Shown: positions 15,434 to 24,269 of the stretch, piece by piece
Layout of the letters: each line of letters begins with the position of its first letter
Numbering within the stretch: position 1 is the stretch's first letter
Assembly: GCA_902633335.1 (NCBI GenBank)
Contig: CACPFY010000007.1
Span: forward strand, 1 to 59,868
Direction: 5' to 3'
Source of the DNA: an uncultured Pelagibacteraceae bacterium
GTDB lineage: Bacteria > Pseudomonadota > Alphaproteobacteria > Pelagibacterales > Pelagibacteraceae
DNA length: 59,868 nt
Position numbers and translations under genes: made by a program
Notes under the pieces: generated by a model
What the model was told of the DNA's origin: nothing
The model's database searches: none
The model's input: the letters and a program-made list of their open reading frames with translations, nothing else

Positions 15434-15508
15434 TGGCGGTCCCAAGGGGAATCGAACCCCTCTTTCATGGATGAAAACCATGTGTCCTAACCGATAGACG
15501 ATGGGACC
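15434..15508 (-). tRNA. tRNA-Glu (anticodon UUC), CCA encoded
   Basis: On the minus strand the 5' acceptor strand GGTCCCA (ending at 15508) pairs with TGGGACC, followed by G and an encoded CCA (15434-15436). The T arm carries GAGGGGTTCGATTCCCC and the anticodon stem CATGG/CCATG encloses the loop TTTTCAT, giving anticodon UUC. All arms fold. The 5' 22 bases overlap the end of recJ, whose TAG stop (15487-15489) lies inside the D arm. Confidence 0.95.
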
Positions 15509-17274
15509 TCATTATTTTTTTGACTCTTATTAACAGAAATATCATCGATAATAAACTCTACATTTTTTTCACCTTTCCATTCATTCAAACTCAATTTTCC
15601 AGCAATGTTGAAGATATTTCTCTTATTGTTAAGCAAGAATTGACCAATATCAGTGTCATACGAGTTAAAAGAGATAGTCTTAATCGTTGATCCATCTTTA
15701 GAAGTTAGAATTGATTTAACATGGTTTTTTCCGACGACTAAGGACTTTATAACTTTTAAATTTTCTAGAATAAATTTAGGTTCTGGATTGCCTGATCCAA
15801 AAGGTGATAATTGGTCTACTTTTTGATAAAAATCAAAATTTAAAGCTGATGGTGAAATAAGACAGTCTAAATAAAGATTTCTTTTGTCAATTTTGTTATA
15901 ATTTTTTGTATTAAATTTTTTTATAATATAATTTTTAAACTCCTCAATTTTGTTTTCTTCAATCGAGAAACCTCCAGCCATTTTGTGTCCACCACCTTTT
16001 ATCAAAATTTTTTTTTCTAAAGCTGCTAGAATTATAGAACCAATATCAAATCCTAATGTTGATCTAGCTGAAGCTTTTCCAATACTATTATTTATTGAAA
16101 TAATAATAGTTGGTTTATTAAATTTATCTTTTATACGAGATGCGATAATACCAATGATACCTTCATGCCAATTATAACCATGCAAAACTAAAACTGGATC
16201 TTTAATATTTTTATTTAAAGTATTTAAAACAACATTTAAAAGATCTTTTTCTAAGTTTTTTCTTTCAGAATTAAATTGATCTAATTCTCTAGCTATCTTA
16301 AAACTTTCTTTTGGATTGCTATTAAGTAATAAATTTGCTCCGTGAGAACATTTTCCTACTCTTCCACCAGCATTTATTCTTGGACCGATTACATATCCCA
16401 AATGATAAGGCGAAGTTTTTGTATCAATTTTACATAAATCCATTAAAGTTTTTAAACCTAAATTTTTTTTTGAATTTATAACTTTTAAGCCTTGTTTAAC
16501 AATTGCTCGGTTTAAACCAACTAAAGGAACTACATCACAAATCGTACCTAAAGAAACTAAATCAAGAAAGTTAAGCAAATTTGGCTCATCAATTTTCTTT
16601 TCTACAAACCAATTAAATTTTCTAAGTTTAGTATTAATAGCAATTAAAGTCATAAAACATACTCCTGCTGCACATAAATAGTTAAGATTTGATTCATCGT
16701 CCAATCTATTTGGGTTAATTATCGAATATGCATTAGGTAAATTGATTTCGGATTGATGATGATCTAACACTATAACATCAATATTATTTTTATTAGCATA
16801 ATTTATGGCGTCGAATGAGAGAGTGCCGCAGTCAACTGTAATAATTAAATTTACTTTTTTATCTAGCAAGCTTTGAAAGCTTTTTATTGAAGGCCCGTAT
16901 CCTTCTAATTTTCTATCTGGGATGTATATTTCGAAACTTTGATTTATTTGTTTTAAATAATTACCAATTAAGGCCGTTGAACTTGCACCATCAACATCAT
17001 AATCACCAAATATTCCAATTTTTTCTCCTAATTGAATTGCTTTAAAAATTCTATCAGTAGTTTTATCCATATCCTTTAAAATATTAGGGTTGGGTATAAT
17101 ATTTTTAATTGAAGGTTTTAAAAAAGATTTTATATAATCTTTTTCTACATTTCTTATAGACAATAATTTAGCTGTCATTTCATCAAGAGAATAATTTTCT
17201 TTTAAAAACTTTACATAATTATTATCAAATTTTTTAAAAAACCATTTTTTTCCTGATAAAGATAAGTCTTCCAT
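15487..17274 (-). CDS. recJ: Single-stranded-DNA-specific exonuclease RecJ
   Basis: A 595-residue DHH-family 5'-3' exonuclease acting on single-stranded DNA in recombination and mismatch repair. Metal-binding motifs are seen: DYDVDGASSTA, the family motif VDCGT, DHHQSE, and the DHHA1-domain glycine motif KGGGHKMAGGFSIEE. Length is normal for RecJ. The stop codon lies within tRNA-Glu: the final codons of recJ (VPSSIG) are the tRNA acceptor and D-arm bases. The start abuts glpX (15487-17274 against 17274-18215, 1-base overlap), so glpX-recJ-tRNA are likely one transcript. Confidence 0.93.
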   Translation of the reverse strand: MEDLSLSGKKWFFKKFDNNYVKFLKENYSLDEMTAKLLSIRNVEKDYIKSFLKPSIKNIIPNPNILKDMDKTTDRIFKAIQLGEKIGIFGDYDVDGASSTALIGNYLKQINQSFEIYIPDRKLEGYGPSIKSFQSLLDKKVNLIITVDCGTLSFDAINYANKNNIDVIVLDHHQSEINLPNAYSIINPNRLDDESNLNYLCAAGVCFMTLIAINTKLRKFNWFVEKKIDEPNLLNFLDLVSLGTICDVVPLVGLNRAIVKQGLKVINSKKNLGLKTLMDLCKIDTKTSPYHLGYVIGPRINAGGRVGKCSHGANLLLNSNPKESFKIARELDQFNSERKNLEKDLLNVVLNTLNKNIKDPVLVLHGYNWHEGIIGIIASRIKDKFNKPTIIISINNSIGKASARSTLGFDIGSIILAALEKKILIKGGGHKMAGGFSIEENKIEEFKNYIIKKFNTKNYNKIDKRNLYLDCLISPSALNFDFYQKVDQLSPFGSGNPEPKFILENLKVIKSLVVGKNHVKSILTSKDGSTIKTISFNSYDTDIGQFLLNNKRNIFNIAGKLSLNEWKGEKNVEFIIDDISVNKSQKNNEVPSSIG

Positions 17275-18215
17275 TATTTTAGATGGTAATTTTTAATCTT
17301 TTTAAAAATCTTTAAATTTTTATGTAAGGCAAAAGTAGATACTTCATATTTATCACCTAAATCTTTTACTCCGTCGACTATATCTCCATCTGTTATTGCT
17401 GAGGCACAAAATATAACATCTCCTTTAATCATATCATCAATATTGTATTTTCTTTTTACGTCTTTTATACCTAATTTATTAGCTCTCTTTTTTTGTTCAT
17501 CATCTAGAACTAATCTTGTTTGAATTTGCCCACCCATACATGACAAAGCAGCTGCTGCTAATACACCTTCTGGACCCCCTCCTATACCAAGATAAATGTC
17601 TATATTTGTTTTTGCATCTACTACAGATATCGCTCCTGATACATCGCCATCAGAAATAAATTTAATTTTGACATTTAGTTTCTCTAAACTTTTAATAATT
17701 TTCTCATGTCTTGGTCTTTTTAAAATACAAGCGGTAATTTTATTTATGCTCTTTTTTTTTGCATCAGATAACAATTTAATATTTTGTTCTACGCTATTAT
17801 CTAAATCTAGAAGATTTTTTGGTAGATTTTTTCCTATTGCAATTTTTTCCATGTAAGTATCTGGTGCTGAAAATAGATTTCCTTTCTCACATACTGCTAA
17901 CATTGAAAAAGCATTAGGTAGATTATTAGCAACAAAATTAGTTCCTTCTAACGGATCTAAAGCAATATCAAGGTTTTGCCCTTTATGTGTTCCAACTTTC
18001 TCACCAATATAAAGCATTGGAGCCTCATCCATTTCCCCTTCTCCAATTACGACCTCACCATTCATATCAATTTGGTTCAGTTCATTTCTCATTTTATCAA
18101 CTGATCCTTTATCAGCTGCGTTTTTATCCCCTTTACCAATGAATGGAAAAGCTCCAATAGCAGCCATTTCAGTAGTTTTAATAAATTTTTTAAAATAATC
18201 TTTATCTATAGACAT
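17274..18215 (-). CDS. glpX: Fructose-1,6-bisphosphatase class II
   Basis: A 313-residue class II fructose-bisphosphatase for gluconeogenesis. Lithium-sensitive phosphatase motifs are seen: the GEGEMDEAPMLY metal site, the DPLEGTN phosphate site, and ISDGDVSGAI and IGGGPEGVLAAAAL further on. A full-length enzyme without signal. It overlaps hom upstream by one base and recJ downstream by one base. The hom-glpX-recJ order occurs in other alphaproteobacteria, supporting the assignment. Confidence 0.95.
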   Translation of the reverse strand: MSIDKDYFKKFIKTTEMAAIGAFPFIGKGDKNAADKGSVDKMRNELNQIDMNGEVVIGEGEMDEAPMLYIGEKVGTHKGQNLDIALDPLEGTNFVANNLPNAFSMLAVCEKGNLFSAPDTYMEKIAIGKNLPKNLLDLDNSVEQNIKLLSDAKKKSINKITACILKRPRHEKIIKSLEKLNVKIKFISDGDVSGAISVVDAKTNIDIYLGIGGGPEGVLAAAALSCMGGQIQTRLVLDDEQKKRANKLGIKDVKRKYNIDDMIKGDVIFCASAITDGDIVDGVKDLGDKYEVSTFALHKNLKIFKKIKNYHLK

Positions 18216-19507
18216 TAACTATTTTCAATTCTTAATAATTTAGGTTTTTGAATTATATAAGACTTTTTAGCTAAAGTTTTCAACGTTTTTTGAATATGAC
18301 TATCTTTTGATCTGTGAGTAATTATTACAATCGAAGAATTTTTTTTATTTTTGTACGGATTTTGCAAAACTCTCTTAATTGATACTTTGTTATTAGAAAA
18401 AGTTTTAGTAACATCAGTTAATACTCCATATTTATCTTTCACATTTAGTCTAACATAAGAAGAAAAAAATAAATCAGTAATTTTCCCGCTAGAAAACTTT
18501 TTTCTTTTTGTATTTGAAATAGCAAATGGAAATTTAACATTGCCCCTTAGTATAGATGAAATATCTGAAACTAAAGCTGATGTAGTTGCAGATGGACCTG
18601 CACCTTCTCCTTGAATAATATTCTTTCCAATTGGTTTTCCATCAACTATTACAGCATTTAAAACACCATCTACTCCAGCAATGTATGAAGTTTTATCAAC
18701 TAAAGTAGGATGTACGCGCTGAAATATTTTATTATTTAAAACTTCTGAAAATCCCATTAATTTTATTTTATAACCTAATTTATTAGCATTGATTATATCT
18801 TCTTCATTTACATCTTTTATTCCCTCAACATGAATATTTTTACTTATAAATGAATTAAAACTTAGACATGATAATATTTTAACTTTAGCTGCAACATCAT
18901 CTCCATTAATATCTGACGAAGGATCAGCCTCGGCATAACCAAGTTTAATAGCTTGTTTTATTGTTTCATTAAAAGAAATATTATTTTTGTCCATCGTAGA
19001 TAAAACATAATTAGAAGTTCCATTAAAAATTCCATATATACGATTAATTTTATTAGCTATTAAACCTTCTTTAATTGATCTTATTATAGGAACACCACCG
19101 CATACAGCTGCTTCATACTCTAAATTTACTTTATTTTTTTCAGCAATTTTTGATAATTCGTCACCATATTTGGATATTAGTGCTTTGTTAGCTGTAACAA
19201 CATGCTTTTTATTTTTTAAAGCACCAAAAACTAGTTGTTTAGCTGGTCCATCAGCACCACCTATCAATTCAATTATGATATCAACATTTTTCTTTTTTAA
19301 AACCTGTTTATAATCACTTAACCATTGATCCTTTTTAATTTTAATATTTCTTTTTTTATTTTTATTTTTTGCTGAGACAAAAACAATTTTAAAACTAGCA
19401 TTATTTTTATTAGATATGTTATCTTTATTTTTATTTAAAAAATTGAATAAATAAGATCCAATGTTACCAAGGCCTATAATAGCTATATTATATAATTTTT
19501 TTTTCAT
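18215..19507 (-). CDS. hom: Homoserine dehydrogenase
   Basis: A 430-residue monofunctional homoserine dehydrogenase that reduces aspartate semialdehyde on the way to threonine and methionine. The N-terminal Rossmann motif IIGLGNIGSYL, the cofactor loop VTANKALIS, the catalytic-region EYEAAVCGGVPII and GYAEADPSSDINGDDVAAK are present. A C-terminal ACT domain (around VKDKYGVLTDVTKTF) suggests feedback control by threonine. It starts 2 bases after the lipoprotein gene ends. Confidence 0.95.
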   Translation of the reverse strand: MKKKLYNIAIIGLGNIGSYLFNFLNKNKDNISNKNNASFKIVFVSAKNKNKKRNIKIKKDQWLSDYKQVLKKKNVDIIIELIGGADGPAKQLVFGALKNKKHVVTANKALISKYGDELSKIAEKNKVNLEYEAAVCGGVPIIRSIKEGLIANKINRIYGIFNGTSNYVLSTMDKNNISFNETIKQAIKLGYAEADPSSDINGDDVAAKVKILSCLSFNSFISKNIHVEGIKDVNEEDIINANKLGYKIKLMGFSEVLNNKIFQRVHPTLVDKTSYIAGVDGVLNAVIVDGKPIGKNIIQGEGAGPSATTSALVSDISSILRGNVKFPFAISNTKRKKFSSGKITDLFFSSYVRLNVKDKYGVLTDVTKTFSNNKVSIKRVLQNPYKNKKNSSIVIITHRSKDSHIQKTLKTLAKKSYIIQKPKLLRIENS

Positions 19508-19509
19508 AT

Positions 19510-20046
19510 TTATTCTCGTAATGAAATATTTGGAAAATCTTTTTCTTTACTCACTTTAATCAAATAATCAGTTATAGAATCAATATCACATTTTTCTAGT
19601 TTTGTGCAAATATCAAATGAGGTTATGTCTTTATTATATGATTTTTGAACTTTTTTTTTTGTTCTATTTTTAAGATTATTGTTTTTTTTAACAATTTCTA
19701 TTTTTTTATCATTTTTATTATTTTTTAATTTTGATTTTTCCTTTTTTTTTCTCAATTCAGATTTTTTTGTTTTAATTTCTTCTCTCGAAAGTTTCTTAAC
19801 AATTTTATTTTTATTATTTTTAAAAACTTTTATTTCTCTTTCTTTTTCTCCTAAATTGAGGTCAACTAAATCAAAACTAGAACTTTTTTCTTTAGAAATA
19901 ATTTGAACTTCAATAGTCAAGTTTTCTTCAAAATATTGCTTAGCTTCAGTTTTATTAATACATTCATGATCTCCACATATAAGAATACTTTGTTGTTTAG
20001 AGCATGAATAAATAAAAACCATTATGAAAAAAAGTAAATATTTCAT
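19510..20046 (-). CDS. Lysine-rich lipoprotein of unknown function
   Basis: A 178-residue protein with a short signal sequence ending in a lipobox-like IYSCS, so C15 would be lipidated. The mature part begins with a small cysteine-containing segment (ICGDHECINK) reminiscent of a conserved alphaproteobacterial lipoprotein, then a long lysine/glutamate-rich, probably disordered or coiled-coil linker (about 75-140), then a short C-terminal segment with two cysteines (FDICTKLEKCDID). It sits between hom and argC with a 4-base overlap to argC. No function can be assigned. Confidence 0.75.
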   Translation of the reverse strand: MKYLLFFIMVFIYSCSKQQSILICGDHECINKTEAKQYFEENLTIEVQIISKEKSSSFDLVDLNLGEKEREIKVFKNNKNKIVKKLSREEIKTKKSELRKKKEKSKLKNNKNDKKIEIVKKNNNLKNRTKKKVQKSYNKDITSFDICTKLEKCDIDSITDYLIKVSKEKDFPNISLRE

Positions 20047-21074
20047 TTTAATCCTGAATTTTCTTTTAAATTATATAATAAATTCATATTTTGGATAGCT
20101 TGCCCAGCTGCTCCTTTTATTAAATTGTCAATTGCTGAAAATATTACAATTTTATTTTTAAGTCTTGTTTGACAAACAGATATGTCGCAAAAATTAGTAT
20201 TAAGAACATTGCCAGTGCCCATTTGAGTATTTGGTTTATATACATTGATAAAATAATTATTTTTGTAAAAGGACTTTAGAGCTTTAACAATCCTGTTCAA
20301 TGGTACATTTTTTTTTTTATTTATATAAATTGATGAGAGTATGCCCCTAAAACTCGGTATTAAGTGTGGATTAAATGTATATACAATATTTTTTGATATC
20401 TTTTTGAATTCTTGATCAATTTCAGCAATATGTCTATGATTTTTAACTGAATAAGCATATGTAGATTGATAAAAGTTTTTAAATTTAAATTTAGATTTAT
20501 AATTCTTACCAGCACCTGAGTATCCAGATTTAGAGTCTATTGTAATATTTTTAAAATCAATAAGTTTTTTTTTAAAAAGTGGTATCAACGGAATTTGTAT
20601 TGATGTTGGGTAGCACCCTGGATTTGCAATAATTCTAAAATATTTTAAATTATTTCCCTTTAATTCAGGGACTGAATATATTGATTTTTTAATTAATTTT
20701 TTTGCTTTATGTTTTTTAAAATAAGTATTTTGATATTTAAATTCATTTTCTAGTCTGAAATCTGCTGATAAGTCGATAAATTTTAAATTAATATATTTTT
20801 TATATAGTTTTTTAATCAGTTTTTGCGCTTCTCCATTAGGTAAAGATAAAAAAAGTAAATCAATTTTTTTCCAATTAACTGAGTTGATTTTTGTGATTTT
20901 TGGTAATTTTTTTTTAATTCTTTTATCAAAAAAATTTATTTGTTTACCTAAATTTTTTTGGGCACAAAGATAACTTATATTAACATGAGGGTGTTTTGAC
21001 AAAAGATAAACTAAATCCAAACCTACATATCCGGTAGCTCCAGCTACAACTACATTAATACTATTTTTAGTCAT
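20043..21074 (-). CDS. argC: N-acetyl-gamma-glutamyl-phosphate reductase
   Basis: A 343-residue enzyme of arginine synthesis that reduces N-acetylglutamyl phosphate to the semialdehyde with NADPH. Rossmann motif VAGATGYVGLDL, catalytic C154 in NPGCYPT, and the C-terminal GAAGQAIQNMNL are characteristic. It follows rplM-rpsI on the same strand, the usual alphaproteobacterial order. The protein is unusually lysine-rich, in line with the AT-rich genome. Confidence 0.95.
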   Translation of the reverse strand: MTKNSINVVVAGATGYVGLDLVYLLSKHPHVNISYLCAQKNLGKQINFFDKRIKKKLPKITKINSVNWKKIDLLFLSLPNGEAQKLIKKLYKKYINLKFIDLSADFRLENEFKYQNTYFKKHKAKKLIKKSIYSVPELKGNNLKYFRIIANPGCYPTSIQIPLIPLFKKKLIDFKNITIDSKSGYSGAGKNYKSKFKFKNFYQSTYAYSVKNHRHIAEIDQEFKKISKNIVYTFNPHLIPSFRGILSSIYINKKKNVPLNRIVKALKSFYKNNYFINVYKPNTQMGTGNVLNTNFCDISVCQTRLKNKIVIFSAIDNLIKGAAGQAIQNMNLLYNLKENSGLK

Positions 21075-21117
21075 TAATAACTTATACCACTAAATTGAAA
21101 TTTTTAAATTAAATGAT

Positions 21118-21558
21118 TTATCTTTTAGAAAATTGGAAACTTCTTCGAGCTTTTCTATGGCCATATTTTTTTCTTTCGACCACTCTTGAATCTCTAGTAG
21201 TAAGTTTGTCTTTTTTTAGATCTTTTTTTAAATTTTGGTCATGTGAAATTAATGCTCTCGAAATCCCCAAAATTATTGCACCAGCTTGACCGGATAGTCC
21301 ACCACCTCTTACAGAGCATTTAACATCATAATTATTAATAACTTTTGTTATCTCGAGAGGTCTCGTAACAATAAGTTGATGAACAGGTCTTTTAAAATAA
21401 TCACCCATATTTTTACCGTTCACATAAATTTTTCCAGACCCCTTTTTAACCCATACTTTAGCTATTGATTTTTTTCTTCTACCTGTAGAATATTTACTGT
21501 CTTTAAAATCAAGTTTAATTTTTTTTATCTTTTCTTTATTGATTGAAGTTTGTTCCAT
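21118..21558 (-). CDS. rpsI: 30S ribosomal protein S9
   Basis: A 146-residue uS9 protein of the small subunit. The core YSTGRRKKSIAKVWVKKGSGKIYVNG, VRGGGLSGQAGAI and the basic C-terminus ending in KARRSFQFSKR (which reaches the P-site tRNA) are diagnostic. It overlaps rplM by one base (stop/start), the conserved rplM-rpsI operon. Confidence 0.98.
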   Translation of the reverse strand: MEQTSINKEKIKKIKLDFKDSKYSTGRRKKSIAKVWVKKGSGKIYVNGKNMGDYFKRPVHQLIVTRPLEITKVINNYDVKCSVRGGGLSGQAGAIILGISRALISHDQNLKKDLKKDKLTTRDSRVVERKKYGHRKARRSFQFSKR

Positions 21559-22019
21559 TAATTTTTAATAATATTTTTTTTATTTAAATTATTCAAATCT
21601 ACTAATTTAGGATTTTGATTTTGATGTGGGTGAGCTAAGCCTTTGTAAATTTTAAGTTTGGTCAATTGTTTCTTTGCAAGCGGTCCTCCTGGAAGCATTC
21701 TTTTTACGGCCAATTTTAAAATATCTTGTGATTTATTTTTTTCTGATAAAGTTTCGGGAGTTGAAATTTTAATACCACCTGGATGACCTGTATGCCTGTA
21801 ATACTTTTTATTTGAAAATTTCTTTCCACTGAATTTAATTTTATCAATATTTGTAACGACAACAAAATCACCATTATCAATGTGAGGATTATATGTAGGT
21901 TTATTTTTACCTCTTAAAACAATTGAAATAAATGCAGCTAATCTTCCTACGGCAGCATTTTCTGCATTTATCAAATACCAATCTTGCTTGGTTTCTTTTT
22001 TTTTTATAAACGGCGTCAT
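21558..22019 (-). CDS. rplM: 50S ribosomal protein L13
   Basis: A 153-residue uL13 protein of the large subunit. Visible family traits are WYLINAENAAVGRLAAFISIVLRGK, YRHTGHPGGIK and VKRMLPGGPLAKKQL. First gene of the rplM-rpsI-argC group; the 44 bases upstream to ctaA leave room for a promoter. Confidence 0.98.
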   Translation of the reverse strand: MTPFIKKKETKQDWYLINAENAAVGRLAAFISIVLRGKNKPTYNPHIDNGDFVVVTNIDKIKFSGKKFSNKKYYRHTGHPGGIKISTPETLSEKNKSQDILKLAVKRMLPGGPLAKKQLTKLKIYKGLAHPHQNQNPKLVDLNNLNKKNIIKN

Positions 22020-22063
22020 TTAAACGGGATAACTACTAATAATAAATCAAAAAGTCAATTTCT

Positions 22064-23080
22064 TTATGATAATTTATAGTTAAGATTTAGAACAGTAATG
22101 ACCAAAATTACACTAGTAATTTGATGAAAGGATGCAAGATAAAGATTTAAACCACTTATTAGAGTTAAAATACCTAAAAAAACTTGTAAAAATAATATAA
22201 AAAATACCAATAAATAATTTTTTAAAAACTTTGTTTTTTTTTCAATTAGCAATTTAATTCCTATTAAGAGGGCATAACAAGTTATCACATAAGCGAAAAT
22301 TCTATGTAAAAACTGTACAAAACTTTGATTGTTAAATAAATTAATTAAACTACTTTGATGAATATTTATATCATCTGGAAAATAAGAAAGATTCATTTTT
22401 GGCCATGTTTGATATATTAATCCAGCATCTAAACCTGACACAAAAGCTCCGAGAATAATTTGAAACATAATGAGAAAAAATAAAATTTTAGTCATTTTAT
22501 TTTTTAAGTTAAAAAAATTTTTATTCTTATAATTTACATGATTAAGATAGTTCCAAGTTAAAAAAGAAATAATTACAAATGCTAATAATAAGTGAGCTGA
22601 AAGTCTATAATGACTAACAGAAGTATTCTCAACTAATCCACTTTCAACCATATACCATCCCATTAATCCTTGGACACAAATTAGGAAGAAAATAAAATAT
22701 AGAATTACTAAAATTTTATTATCCAAAGCTTTAGTAATTGAAAAAAAAATCAAAGGTAAAAGGAAGATTAATCCGATGAGTCTGCCCAACAGTCTATGAA
22801 AATATTCCCAATAAAAAATCACTTTAAATTCTTCTATATTCATATTTGGATAGATCAGTTCAAATTGAGGAATTTCTTTATATAAATTAAAATAAGAGTT
22901 CCAAGTTTCTGATGATAATGGAGGAAGAACACCTTTAAATAGTTCCCATTCTGTAATTGATAAGCCAGAGTCTGTAAGTCTTGTAAGACCACCAACCATA
23001 ATCATCAAAAAAACTAATATAATCATCGTAATAAACCAGATCTTTATTAGTAAATGATAATTTATTTTTTTATTTCCCAT
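22064..23080 (-). CDS. ctaA: Heme A synthase (Cox15 type)
   Basis: A 338-residue inner-membrane protein that oxidises the methyl group of heme O to make heme A for aa3-type cytochrome oxidase. Eight hydrophobic segments are visible. Heme-ligand histidines and motifs are present: GGLTRLTDSGLSITEW near the N-terminus, YFHRLLGRLIG, SHYRLSAHLLLAF, FVSGLDAGLIYQTWPKM and the second-half QFLHRIFAYV. Length fits the Cox15 branch. It stands alone, divergent from the chorismate mutase gene. Confidence 0.95.
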   Translation of the reverse strand: MGNKKINYHLLIKIWFITMIILVFLMIMVGGLTRLTDSGLSITEWELFKGVLPPLSSETWNSYFNLYKEIPQFELIYPNMNIEEFKVIFYWEYFHRLLGRLIGLIFLLPLIFFSITKALDNKILVILYFIFFLICVQGLMGWYMVESGLVENTSVSHYRLSAHLLLAFVIISFLTWNYLNHVNYKNKNFFNLKNKMTKILFFLIMFQIILGAFVSGLDAGLIYQTWPKMNLSYFPDDINIHQSSLINLFNNQSFVQFLHRIFAYVITCYALLIGIKLLIEKKTKFLKNYLLVFFILFLQVFLGILTLISGLNLYLASFHQITSVILVITVLNLNYKLS

Positions 23081-23131
23081 TATATAGATATATAATTATT
23101 AACTGAAATCTCATATAATATTTATGTCGCT

Positions 23132-23410
23132 ATGAAAAATATTAAATTACTAAAAATTAGAAAAAAATTAGATAAATTAGACAATGATTTTTTATCACTT
23201 ATTAAAAAGAGGACCAATTTAGTAAATAAAGTTCTTTTAACAAAGAAGTATAAAAATCAAATAGTTGATAAAAAGAGAATTAAAAGAATATTAAACAACA
23301 TCAAAATTAAATCTAAAAAAAGAAATTTAGATACAAAAATTACTAATGAAATTTGGAAATCAATGATTAGAGCTTATATTAAATATGAGTTTAGAAACTT
23401 TAGAAAGTAG
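23132..23410 (+). CDS. Chorismate mutase type II (AroQ)
   Basis: A 92-residue all-helical chorismate mutase converting chorismate to prephenate for Phe/Tyr synthesis. Recognisable are the first helix IRKKLDKLDNDFLSLIKKR, the catalytic-region VNKVLLTKK and the terminal helix with MIRAYIKYEF. It is highly lysine-rich. It is a lone plus-strand gene, convergent with rpmG with only 2 bases between stop codons. Other small AroQ-like domains are possible but less likely. Confidence 0.85.
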   Translation: MKNIKLLKIRKKLDKLDNDFLSLIKKRTNLVNKVLLTKKYKNQIVDKKRIKRILNNIKIKSKKRNLDTKITNEIWKSMIRAYIKYEFRNFRK

Positions 23411-23412
23411 TC

Positions 23413-23604
23413 TTATTTGCTATGTGGAGGCAATTTTTTTTCAACAAAAAATTCATGCTTTCTAGTATTTGGATTATATTTTTTTATTCTTAATTTTACT
23501 TTTGCTTTTTCACCCTTTGTAGGTTTTTTGGCATAATAAATGAAAGCACTGTCTGCTTTACTCTCAGGCACCATTCTAACTTTTAAATGTGTTTTTTTAG
23601 CCAT
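23413..23604 (-). CDS. rpmG: 50S ribosomal protein L33
   Basis: A 63-residue bL33 protein. The start MAKKTHLKVRMV and the C-terminal block LRIKKYNPNTRKHEFFVEKK match the family; the middle has a few extra residues compared with E. coli. It follows merR with an 8-base overlap. The zinc-binding cysteine pairs are absent, so this is the C-minus form. Confidence 0.92.
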   Translation of the reverse strand: MAKKTHLKVRMVPESKADSAFIYYAKKPTKGEKAKVKLRIKKYNPNTRKHEFFVEKKLPPHSK

Positions 23605-23965
23605 AATTTTTAAGTCTTTTTATTTTTTTTAAAATATTTGTTGATCTATTTTTAATACTGTTTTTTAAATAATCTTTTTCTATATTATTTCTGATAGTGC
23701 CGTCAATATTTTTTTTTCTTCTTAAAATTTGTTTAGCTCCTTTTATTGTTAGGCCTTTATCTTTAAGTAAATATTTTATATAGGATATTTTATCTACCTG
23801 TTTCTTATCGTAATAACGTCTATTGCCCTTTAGTAAAGTAGGCTTAATTCCACTAAACTCTTTTTCCCAAAATCTAAGAATATAATTCGCCGGTTTACCG
23901 GTTTTTTTGTTAATTAATTCTAATTTAACTGATAGTTCAGATATATCTAAATAGTCTTTGGTCAT
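23597..23965 (-). CDS. MerR-family transcriptional regulator
   Basis: A 122-residue protein with a MerR-type winged helix-turn-helix: the core LRFWEKEFSGIKPTLLKGNRRYYDKKQVDKISYIKYLLKDKGLTIKGAK, split by recognition features FWEKEF and RRYYDK, fits the family. It lacks an effector domain, as in the short MerR regulator that follows ihfA in alphaproteobacteria. It starts 7 bases after ihfA ends and overlaps rpmG by 8. Its target is unknown. Confidence 0.9.
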   Translation of the reverse strand: MTKDYLDISELSVKLELINKKTGKPANYILRFWEKEFSGIKPTLLKGNRRYYDKKQVDKISYIKYLLKDKGLTIKGAKQILRRKKNIDGTIRNNIEKDYLKNSIKNRSTNILKKIKRLKNYG

Positions 23966-23972
23966 TTTATAT

Positions 23973-24269
23973 TTAGTTAATTTTTTGCTTTAACGCATCA
24001 GACACTTTGAATTTAATTGCGTTTCTTGAACTTATTCCGAATACTTCTTTCGTTTTTGGATTTCTACCTTCTCTTTGTTTTTTGTGATAAATATTAAAAG
24101 AACCAAAATTTTTAATATTTATTTTTTGTTGCTGAACAAGTGTCTCTATAATTTTATCAATTAAATTGTCAATTATATCTTGTATATTTTTTGATGAAAG
24201 ACCTATTGATACTTTAACATTTTCTATAATTTCTTTTTTACCTATATTCTGTTTAAATTTTGTTGTCAT
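23973..24269 (-). CDS. ihfA: Integration host factor alpha subunit / HU-family protein
   Basis: A 98-residue HU/IHF-fold DNA-bending protein. The dimer helices and beta-arm motif NIKNFGSFNIYHKKQREGRNPKTKE followed by a C-terminal helix are typical; the position between plsX and merR matches ihfA in alphaproteobacteria. It would act in recombination, replication and gene regulation. It overlaps plsX by 17 bases; fabH, which usually sits here, is missing. Confidence 0.9.
   Translation of the reverse strand: MTTKFKQNIGKKEIIENVKVSIGLSSKNIQDIIDNLIDKIIETLVQQQKINIKNFGSFNIYHKKQREGRNPKTKEVFGISSRNAIKFKVSDALKQKIN

Noticed and set aside
15413-15481. Longer N-terminus of the aldehyde dehydrogenase reaching back to an upstream ATG
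   Set aside because: Those codons run through the tRNA-Glu gene and give a sequence unlike the family. The ATG at 15410-15412 fits the ALDH start.
15434-15508. tRNA-Glu as the integration site of the island
   Set aside because: I could not find a second copy of the tRNA 3' end near the recombinase or at the island's left edge, so no attL/attR pair is visible.
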